From an uncultured Clostridia bacterium (GTDB taxonomy: Bacteria > Bacillota_A > Clostridia > TANB77 > CAG-508), in NCBI GenBank assembly GCA_947625985.1, contig CANQQF010000005.1:1-64000 (forward strand): a stretch of 64,000 nucleotides of DNA, written 5' to 3'. Made by a program: the position numbers and the translations under genes. Positions 25,884 to 33,739 of the stretch are shown in pieces. Each line of letters opens with the position of its first letter. Position 1 is the stretch's first letter. Below the pieces are notes generated by a model. It saw nothing but the letters and a program-made list of their open reading frames with translations. It did no database searches and was not told the origin of the DNA.

Positions 25884-27299
25884 CTAACTATTAAAATATT
25901 GTGTTACATATTCTTCATACTTTCTAGCAATTATTAAATCCTTATACTCACATTTTTCTTCTATTTTTTTACCCATAAAACATCTTAAATGATTTGTTAT
26001 TATATTATATCCCGCAATATTAGTGAATTCTACACCTCCTGAAAATCTTGGATTAATCTCTAAAAAATAATACTGTTTATCTGCACTTTCAATAAACTCC
26101 ATATTGATAGCTCCGTTTATCTTCAGTTCTTTTGCAATTTTTATACTCAATTTTATTAGTTCATCATCATGAAAAACTTGAACAGTCGTACCAGCTCCAT
26201 TTCCTGTCCTTAAGAACTCTCGCCTTGGTACTGCTATAGCTATATCATTTTTCAAATCTGCTACAACATCAACTGTCACAACTGTTCCTTCAATGATTGG
26301 TTGAACAATCATATCTTTTTTATTTTCACAAATATTAGTATAATAATTAAATTGTTTTTCATTATATATTCTTTGTATTCCTTGGCTGCTTCTCCCATTA
26401 ATAGGTTTAATAATTATAGGAAATTTAATATTTTTTTCTTCTACCTCACTCAATAGCTGTGTTTTTATTAAATTATCTGGACATATATGTTTTAATCTAT
26501 TAGGTAGTTGTATTTTACTACGACATAACTTAATAACATTACAATTCGATATACATATATATACTCCTTCATTTTTAAATTGCTCTTTATATTTGCATAA
26601 CACATCAACTTCTATATCCGTTGTTGGAATAATATATTTTATCGTATATTTTTTGCATAATTGCTTTATAAATTCTATATATTCTTCTTCTTTAATAGCT
26701 AGAGGCGCTTTTTCAAAATAATCTACATTGCTTGCATCTACTACCCATTCCTTGTTATATATATCACATCCCACAATTTCAAAATTTAATTTATGAATTT
26801 CTTTAATTGCTATATCTGTAGAAAAAGACCCTATCGCTGTTATTAAAACTCTAGGAGCATTTAACTTTTTTATAAAGCAAACACTATGTTCTCTGTCTGA
26901 ATCTACTAATTCAAAACCTTTATTGACATACATTTTTTTCGCTCCATCATTTGTTTTATGCGTGTATAATTTTACTTTTCTACATCCGTTTTCTACAATA
27001 ATTTTTAATGCTTCATCCAATAAATTGTTTGCCAAATGCATTCGCCTATATTTCTTATCTACTCCTATTAATGATATATAAGCTTCTTTAGATTTTATAT
27101 CGTTTGCATAAAATAATATTGTTGCAACTATTTTTTTGTTATCTTTATAGATTATTCCATATCCATTTTTTAAAATTTTATCTATATACTGATATATATC
27201 TACTCTATCTGATAAATGAATAGGAAAATCTTTATCTATCTTTTTTAAAAAAATATTTAAGTCTATTTTATCTTTATCTTCTAATATTATTTTTTCCAT
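25884..27299 (-). CDS. GNAT acetyltransferase-ATP-grasp fusion
   Basis: A 471-residue two-domain protein. Residues 1-150 are a GNAT acyltransferase with the acetyl-CoA loop in VDKKYRRMHLANNLLDEA (about 80-97) and the typical KMYVNKGFE near 128. Residues about 152-440 are a carbamoyl-phosphate-synthase-like ATP-grasp ligase: an N-terminal ITAIGSFSTD nucleotide fold, FPIIIKPINGRSSQG for ATP binding and FLEINPRFSGG with metal ligands. It would activate a carboxylate and join it to an amine, and acylate something as well; linking an amino acid to a sugar amine is a plausible role beside the sugar aminotransferase. It overlaps the preceding ATP-grasp gene by 26 bp. Confidence 0.85.
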   Translation of the reverse strand: MEKIILEDKDKIDLNIFLKKIDKDFPIHLSDRVDIYQYIDKILKNGYGIIYKDNKKIVATILFYANDIKSKEAYISLIGVDKKYRRMHLANNLLDEALKIIVENGCRKVKLYTHKTNDGAKKMYVNKGFELVDSDREHSVCFIKKLNAPRVLITAIGSFSTDIAIKEIHKLNFEIVGCDIYNKEWVVDASNVDYFEKAPLAIKEEEYIEFIKQLCKKYTIKYIIPTTDIEVDVLCKYKEQFKNEGVYICISNCNVIKLCRSKIQLPNRLKHICPDNLIKTQLLSEVEEKNIKFPIIIKPINGRSSQGIQRIYNEKQFNYYTNICENKKDMIVQPIIEGTVVTVDVVADLKNDIAIAVPRREFLRTGNGAGTTVQVFHDDELIKLSIKIAKELKINGAINMEFIESADKQYYFLEINPRFSGGVEFTNIAGYNIITNHLRCFMGKKIEEKCEYKDLIIARKYEEYVTQYFNS

Positions 27300-28386
27300 T
27301 TTTTATCTCCAACTTTCTTTCAAAATAATTTTTTATTTTTTCATTTTCAGTTTTTAATGGTCTTATAATTTGAGAAGATCTCAATTCGCTAAAAGAATTA
27401 ATTTCAATTATTTTAAAACTATCTTCTGTTATTGCAATATCAAATCCAATTAATTCTAATGGGAATAAATACTCTCCTATTTCGATTATTTTGCTTTTTA
27501 TATCATCCCAATATGGTATTGTTCCTCGTATTCTCATCTTAGTATCAGGATGTTTTTTTACATTCATTAAAACTTTTTCACATCTAAAATTAAATCCATC
27601 TTCAAATTTTCCTGTATCTTTATCTATAAAAGAAAATAGACCTCCGTTTGATACATTGTCAACAACTCCTGATTTATTATTTCCAAATCTTATATACGCA
27701 TTATAACAATATTTTTCTTTTCCATCATTCAAATAAATCACTCTTGCTGTATTCAACGATTTATCATATATTTTTTCAATTTCATAATTTCCTTGAATAT
27801 ATTCTGTCACAATATACCCTTTTAATTCATTAATTAATTCAAAAAACTCTTCTTCTGAATAAAGTTCTTGATTTACATAAATTTTTCCTTGTGCTTCTTC
27901 TAGCTTATAAAAACCTTTGCCTTTTTCACCTTGTAATAATTTTAAAGCTAATTTCTTTTTATCACTAAGTAATCTTCTTAATGATTCCACATCATTTCCA
28001 TATTGCTCTTCACAATCAAAAATCTTCTCTATTGAATTATTATTTATCAAAAAATAATATTGTGGTAAATACTTGTTATATTTATGCAAAACATATTTTA
28101 AAGTTATTTTATCATCTATCAATCTGCAAAACTCATTATTAATTGGAAATAATTTATAAAATTCAAGATCAGATAGATATTTTTTATAATTATTTTCATT
28201 TAATTTATAATAGCCTAGTTTATCAACATTAAATCCTCTTTTCCAACACCATATTTTTTGTGATAATTTTATATCTTTTCTTTTTAAATCTTTTATTAAA
28301 TCTTTTATTATCCAATCAGAAGCATATTTGCTATATCCTTTTTTACGCATAAATCTATAATATATTTTTTTAATTATCTTTTTCAT
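27274..28386 (-). CDS. Sugar-transfer-associated ATP-grasp protein
   Basis: A 370-residue ATP-grasp protein of the type found in capsule clusters (ATPgrasp_ST-like). Signs are LALKLLQGEKGKGFYKL (nucleotide loop, about 147-163), ELKGYIVTEYIQGN (about 188-201), the Gly/Ser-rich VVDNVSNGGLFSFID near 239-253, and the metal-binding LIGFDIAITEDSFKIIEIN near 315-333. The N-terminus is basic (KKIIKKIYYRFMRKKGY). The family's reaction is not settled; ligation of an amino acid or similar group to a glycan is assumed. GGAGG precedes the start. It is followed by a second, different ATP-grasp gene with overlap. Confidence 0.85.
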   Translation of the reverse strand: MKKIIKKIYYRFMRKKGYSKYASDWIIKDLIKDLKRKDIKLSQKIWCWKRGFNVDKLGYYKLNENNYKKYLSDLEFYKLFPINNEFCRLIDDKITLKYVLHKYNKYLPQYYFLINNNSIEKIFDCEEQYGNDVESLRRLLSDKKKLALKLLQGEKGKGFYKLEEAQGKIYVNQELYSEEEFFELINELKGYIVTEYIQGNYEIEKIYDKSLNTARVIYLNDGKEKYCYNAYIRFGNNKSGVVDNVSNGGLFSFIDKDTGKFEDGFNFRCEKVLMNVKKHPDTKMRIRGTIPYWDDIKSKIIEIGEYLFPLELIGFDIAITEDSFKIIEINSFSELRSSQIIRPLKTENEKIKNYFERKLEIKNGKNNIRR

Positions 28387-28408
28387 ATTTTTTCCTCCTA
28401 TAATTCCA

Positions 28409-29653
28409 TTATTTTTTTAATATTTTATAATATATTTTTCTTAAGTTTTCGGAAAAATTATATCCAAATAAATATGAAAAAATTTTAAAAATTCTATTTT
28501 GAACTGTCAAATTATTAAGTATTTTTTCCATATTGAAATATTCATGAGCAACATTTGATTTTAAACATTCTTCAACTTGTTTATCAAATTCTTGACAAAT
28601 TATTTTCCAAAATTCATCAAGTTCAATACGATTTTTTGTAGTTATTTTTTTATTATATATTAGTATTTGATTTATATATTTCTCTAAAGTTTTACTATTG
28701 CTCGAATTTGACACTAAATATGATTTCTTGAAATCTTTTACAAACCCTACTGGTGTTGCTTTAACTACATCCATTGCTATTGTAGGAATATTTAAGTTAG
28801 CAGTTACTTTTGCACTTCCGGCTCCAGATATAAATAAATCACATTTTTTTAATGCAGTCAATGGTATAGGCCACATATATCCAGAAATATAATAGTTTAT
28901 ATTATGATAACTGCTTAATATATTTTCTATTCTTTTAATAGTCTCAGGGGTTCCTCCACCAAATATACAAAATGCTATTTTTTTATCAATGTGCTCTGTA
29001 GAAAATTTACAAACAGCTTGAATTATATTATTTACATATATTTTATCTAATCTTCCAACTGTTCCTATTGTATAATCCCCTTTCTTTATTTTTCTAGAAA
29101 AATCGTTTTCGTAATCTCTAACAGAATTGGTACAATAAGCTTTAAATGAATAACATTCATCTTCTCTTAATTCCATATAGCCTTTGAAAAAATTTTTCAT
29201 TATTTGTGGAGATATACAAAATAATTCTTTTCTTTTATGTTTAAATTTCCAGAATTCTATTTCTTTATCTGTTATCCTTTCTCTATGCTCATCTAATAAA
29301 TATATTACATGTTTTGCATTTATTTCTTTTGCCAAAATTTCTCCCCAATATGCTACATAGTCTGTACCAGTTTCAATTATTATTTCTTTTGAATTTAAGT
29401 CTATTTTTTCTATTAATTTATCTAATAATTGTTTTCTAACTTTTTTTGAAAAAGTATATGGATTTCTACATATAAATGAATAACATTCATTTGCATATTT
29501 TTTTAAATCACTTATATAAATTTCTCCTTTATTCGTAGGAAATAAAATAACATTCCAACCTTTTTCTTTAAGAAATTTTATCTTGTTGCAACCGTATATT
29601 GGTCCTCCTGAAATAATATTGGCAATACCAAACATCATTATATATGTTTTCAT
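28409..29653 (-). CDS. GT-B fold glycosyltransferase-like protein
   Basis: A 414-residue protein with two Rossmann-like halves: MFGIANIISGGPIYGCNK at the N-terminus with a Gly-rich acceptor-domain loop, and YTIGTVGRLDKIYVNNI plus the Gly-rich ISGAGSAKVTANLN in the C-terminal half. It resembles GT4/GT1 enzymes but lacks the usual E-x7-E motif, so donor and activity are open. The start is the ATG at 29653, preceded at 6 nt by GGAGG. The longer frame from 29710 would begin inside the promoter at 29709-29737 and is rejected. It opens the second transcription unit of the polysaccharide cluster. Confidence 0.75.
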   Translation of the reverse strand: MKTYIMMFGIANIISGGPIYGCNKIKFLKEKGWNVILFPTNKGEIYISDLKKYANECYSFICRNPYTFSKKVRKQLLDKLIEKIDLNSKEIIIETGTDYVAYWGEILAKEINAKHVIYLLDEHRERITDKEIEFWKFKHKRKELFCISPQIMKNFFKGYMELREDECYSFKAYCTNSVRDYENDFSRKIKKGDYTIGTVGRLDKIYVNNIIQAVCKFSTEHIDKKIAFCIFGGGTPETIKRIENILSSYHNINYYISGYMWPIPLTALKKCDLFISGAGSAKVTANLNIPTIAMDVVKATPVGFVKDFKKSYLVSNSSNSKTLEKYINQILIYNKKITTKNRIELDEFWKIICQEFDKQVEECLKSNVAHEYFNMEKILNNLTVQNRIFKIFSYLFGYNFSENLRKIYYKILKK

Positions 29654-29708
29654 ATATCCTCCAAACTGTAATTTTTCTATTTCTTTTAAAATTTTAATAC
29701 GTTTTTGC

Positions 29709-29737
29709 ATTATATATTAATTTACACTTTTTGTCCA
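29709..29737 (-). promoter_or_regulatory. Internal sigma-A promoter within the polysaccharide cluster
   Basis: TGGACA, one base off consensus, is followed after 17 bp by a perfect TATAAT on the minus strand. It lies between the dockerin protein gene and the glycosyltransferase gene, so the last five genes can be transcribed separately. Confidence 0.65.
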
Positions 29738-29801
29738 TATTATTAAATTAATCAGCAAAGTTCAATATCAAATCTAGGAGATTTTTATGCTTGTTTTATA
29801 A

Positions 29802-32800
29802 TTATTTATTTAATATAATAACTCTTAATCTTACAAAATCTCTAGCACTAATTTCTTTGCCATCTACATTAACATCTGCAGCATAAGTTTCTATTTCGTC
29901 AAATTTAACTTGTCCCAAAAGATATCTTCTCATTCTTACTAAGTCTTTTGCGTTAACATTTCCATCTTTATTTATATCTCCTGCTACAATTAACTTATAA
30001 GATTTATTTACATTTGGAAACTCTAGTATATCTCCTGTTGCTAAAGTTTTTGTTTCTTCTATACTTAATTCTTTTCCATCTCTCTTAATTATATATGAAG
30101 AAGTTGTTTCTATATTTTTTATAAATTGTTCATAACTTGTATTTGGTAATACACCTTTAATAAAATTATTATCTACATTATAGTCTGTTTCTATTAATTC
30201 ATTATCAGTAATTTCTCTTATTTCAAAATCAACTGCTGTTACATTTCCTACTAAATCTGTTGCAACAATTCTATATTTACCAATTTCTGTTAATGTTGAA
30301 CCTACTGTATAATTTTCTACAACTTCATCATTGAAATAAAGTTCTACTATATCTAAATGTTCATCACTTACTCTCGGAGTTCTCTTACTTGTATATGATA
30401 TTCCATCCACAACGCCTTTAATAGTTGGTGAATCTTTGTCAATATTTTCCACTTTAGCCTCTAGCTTTCCTTTTCTACCTCTTCTTTCATATGAAAAAAC
30501 ATATGATCCATTTTTATTAAATGTATAAGTATTACTTCCATTATTACATGTTATTTTAGTGTCTTCACCTTTATTTAAAGTTACAGTTATATCATTTCTT
30601 GTTAATTTATTAATATCTTCTGAATAACTTAGTGTTATAGGATTTGCTTCTATATATTGAGTAATTTTATTATTTATTAAAATATTTATATAATTTGACA
30701 AATTTTCAGCTACTATATAATAGTACTTTTTTACATAATTTTCTGTGTAAATTATATTATTACGATATTTTTTAAATAATCTTATTAAATCTACTAAATC
30801 TTCTATATTTAAATCAGAATTAGTTTCAATTAAATTATCAAGTTCATTAGATTTATTTTTCAAATCAGTTATATCTGTTTCTATTACTTCTTCATTTAAT
30901 GATAGTATTTCTTCATACCCTTCACATATAGTTATTATATCTTTAAATAATAACTCCTTATTATTTAAATTGTTTTCTAATATTTTGTATCCAAAATTTA
31001 ATGTTTGCTCTAATAAATTTATAATGTTTTCTGCTTTAGTGTAGAATGTTGTATTACTTATGGCTTTTTTTATTTGAACTAACTCTGTTTCTGATACTCC
31101 TATCTCATCATTATATGTATTATCAAAATTATCGTATAGCTCAATTAATTTATCTAAAGCATTTTTATATTTTTCGACTTTATTTATAACTTCAAAGTCT
31201 ATTTCAGTACTATTAGAAGCTAAATCTGTTGCTATTATTTTATATTTTCCTTCTGTTGAAATTTTATCTCCAACTTGATAACTAGGTATATTTTCTTCAT
31301 TTAAAAATAATTCTACCTTTTCTAAATGTTCATCCTCCACTACTGGTGTAACAATTTCATTAATATAAACTTTACCTTGTTCAACCTCTGATATTACTGG
31401 TGAATCTTTATCAATATTATTTACTGTCGTTGTTATTTTTCCCTCTTTTTCTCGTCTTGAGTACTCAAAATCATAAGTTCCATTTCTTTCAAATGTTATT
31501 TCATTATTACCATTATTATTTTTTATTTGTGTATCTTGTCCTATATTTGCAGTTACTGTAACATTTTTATTAGTAAGTTCATTTTCAGGTATAGAATAAC
31601 TAAGTGTTATTGGATTATCCTCTATATATCTTGTAACCTTATTATTTAATATCGAGTTAATATATCCTATTAAATATTTTGCTGATAAATAATTATATTT
31701 TTTTAAATAATTTTCTGTATTATTTATATTATTAAAGTAATTTATAGCTGAATCTTTCAAGTTATCTAAATCCTGTATATCTAAGTCCGCGTTAATTTCT
31801 ATTGATTTTTTTATTGAATTTATTTGATTTTCAATATTTTGCAATTCCATTTCATCTTCAACATATTCTAATTCTGCCCCATCTACTTTTTCAGTTATTT
31901 CTAGTACACTTTTATATGATTTACCTATCAACTCTATATCTTTTATAACTCCTTCAATATTATCTATATCTTTATTTTCAATTACTGTATTTCCAATATC
32001 ATAAGTTTGTGTTAATAAATTAATAATATCTTCTGGATTTGTTTCTCTAGTAGTATTTAATATATTTTGTTTAATTGTATCTACTCGTATTTTCATACCT
32101 TCAATACTTTTAATTTGAGTATTGTATGTATTTTCTAAATTTTCATATTTATCTATTATTTCATTTATAATATCTGTATATTCAAAATCTTTTCCTAAGC
32201 CTTCATAATATGTTTTTATTTTATTATAATCATTTGAGTATATGATTTCTTGATTATTAATTAAACTTTTTTCTTGTTCTACTAAATTATGAAATAATGA
32301 ATTTTGTTCAGTTCCATATGTATTTAATATACTTTTATCTTTATAATATCCTGAATTATTTATTAAATAAGCATCGTTAGACAAATAGATTTTATTATTA
32401 TCAGAATTTATGTTTTTTTTATAATTGTTTACTATTATATTTTCACTACTATATTTCAATCTTCTTGAATTAAAAAAACTATTATTACTAATTTCTATAT
32501 CAGTATTATCATTAGGCATTCTCCATAACACAAATTCTGCTGCTGAACTTTTATCTGGTCTTACTTCATATCCCCAACCTCTACCTTGATTTATAGAAAT
32601 GTTATTCATAATTTTTTGTCCTGTCAAATATATATTTAACAGTGGATTACTTGAATTCCTGCAAGAAATTTCAATTGGATAGGTACAATTTATAAAAATG
32701 TTATTTTGGCAAATATTATTTTCATAACCAGTTGTTACACTAGTTCCTTGTGTTGTATAGGCTGCATCATATATATTTCTAAATATACAATTTTCTACAA

Positions 32801-33710
32801 TAGTATTTTTGCTACTATCCCAAAACTCTATACCATTACCATATCTATTAAATGATACATTTATATCTTGTACTGTTCCTCCTATATTTTGTAATATACA
32901 ATCTCTTATTAGGACATTTTCAATCTTATCGTTTTTCTTTATGATTCCATGTGATCCTGTATATTGAATATCTAAGTTTTCTAATATTGTATTTGATGAT
33001 AAATTAACTAAATAATTTTTATTAGCAAATTTAATTTTTCCTAATTTGTTAGATGGGTTTTCTGAGCATTTTACATAAAAGAATTTCTCATCACAATAAT
33101 AATCAAACTCATTGTTAATTAATGATTTTTGTTGCTTTCTATTCCCGTATATATTTCCTTGTTCATCCGCAAAAAATCCAATATTGTAGTTTACATTTCC
33201 TATTCCTTCAAAGTTTTCTTTTTTAGTTAAATCTAATTTATATAATCCATCTTCAAGCTCCCACGCTTGTGGATTTATTAAAATATTTGCTCCACTAATA
33301 ATTGGTTTTTCTCCATCACCATATGAACTAATAAGTATATATTTATTCTTAGATGTAGCAACTTTAAATTTAATTTTTCCATAAAATGTATCTCCTGCTT
33401 TAAATAATATCTTATCGTTATCTGTATATTCTTTCATATTAGCTATTTCTAATGACATTGGATTATTAATATCGGTTCCATCAGTAGAAGTACCATCTGA
33501 AGCGATATAATAAGTTATCCCTTCAGAACTTTCTATAATATCTTCTGCTGCTTTCATCAACTCTTGCGTTTTTATTGAATAGTTTGTTCGTCTATCTAAT
33601 TTTTTACTAATAAAAATATTGTAAACACATTCATAAATTACAAAAAATGCTATCAGTATACAAATACCTTTTATTATACATACTCTTTTTTTTATAATCC
33701 TTCTTTTCAC
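29802..33710 (-). CDS. Beta-helix surface protein with Ig-like modules and C-terminal dockerin
   Basis: A 1302-residue protein. After a membrane/signal segment (about 12-35) comes a right-handed parallel beta-helix of about 400 residues, rich in Asn turns (NNISINQG, NNIFINC), as in polysaccharide lyases. Then a module of about 340 residues, a helical bundle plus Ig-like domains (YIEDNPITLSYS..., NIDKDSP, VEDEHLEKVELF), occurs twice. Residues about 1240-1300 form a type I dockerin: two calcium loops, GDINKDGNVNAKDLVRMRRY and ADVNVDGKEISARDFVRL. GTG at 33710 is the start: AAAAGGAG lies 6 nt upstream, inside the longer frame. It may process or bind the polysaccharide; the dockerin predicts docking on a cohesin. 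Confidence 0.87.
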   Translation of the reverse strand: MKRRIIKKRVCIIKGICILIAFFVIYECVYNIFISKKLDRRTNYSIKTQELMKAAEDIIESSEGITYYIASDGTSTDGTDINNPMSLEIANMKEYTDNDKILFKAGDTFYGKIKFKVATSKNKYILISSYGDGEKPIISGANILINPQAWELEDGLYKLDLTKKENFEGIGNVNYNIGFFADEQGNIYGNRKQQKSLINNEFDYYCDEKFFYVKCSENPSNKLGKIKFANKNYLVNLSSNTILENLDIQYTGSHGIIKKNDKIENVLIRDCILQNIGGTVQDINVSFNRYGNGIEFWDSSKNTIVENCIFRNIYDAAYTTQGTSVTTGYENNICQNNIFINCTYPIEISCRNSSNPLLNIYLTGQKIMNNISINQGRGWGYEVRPDKSSAAEFVLWRMPNDNTDIEISNNSFFNSRRLKYSSENIIVNNYKKNINSDNNKIYLSNDAYLINNSGYYKDKSILNTYGTEQNSLFHNLVEQEKSLINNQEIIYSNDYNKIKTYYEGLGKDFEYTDIINEIIDKYENLENTYNTQIKSIEGMKIRVDTIKQNILNTTRETNPEDIINLLTQTYDIGNTVIENKDIDNIEGVIKDIELIGKSYKSVLEITEKVDGAELEYVEDEMELQNIENQINSIKKSIEINADLDIQDLDNLKDSAINYFNNINNTENYLKKYNYLSAKYLIGYINSILNNKVTRYIEDNPITLSYSIPENELTNKNVTVTANIGQDTQIKNNNGNNEITFERNGTYDFEYSRREKEGKITTTVNNIDKDSPVISEVEQGKVYINEIVTPVVEDEHLEKVELFLNEENIPSYQVGDKISTEGKYKIIATDLASNSTEIDFEVINKVEKYKNALDKLIELYDNFDNTYNDEIGVSETELVQIKKAISNTTFYTKAENIINLLEQTLNFGYKILENNLNNKELLFKDIITICEGYEEILSLNEEVIETDITDLKNKSNELDNLIETNSDLNIEDLVDLIRLFKKYRNNIIYTENYVKKYYYIVAENLSNYINILINNKITQYIEANPITLSYSEDINKLTRNDITVTLNKGEDTKITCNNGSNTYTFNKNGSYVFSYERRGRKGKLEAKVENIDKDSPTIKGVVDGISYTSKRTPRVSDEHLDIVELYFNDEVVENYTVGSTLTEIGKYRIVATDLVGNVTAVDFEIREITDNELIETDYNVDNNFIKGVLPNTSYEQFIKNIETTSSYIIKRDGKELSIEETKTLATGDILEFPNVNKSYKLIVAGDINKDGNVNAKDLVRMRRYLLGQVKFDEIETYAADVNVDGKEISARDFVRLRVIILNK

Positions 33711-33739
33711 AATTAACTCCTTTTGAAAAATCATATCAA

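Noticed and set aside
29654..29710. N-terminal extension MQKRIKIL... of the glycosyltransferase
   Set aside because: This start would lie within the TATAAT promoter and lacks a ribosome site, while GGAGG stands 6 nt before the ATG at 29653.
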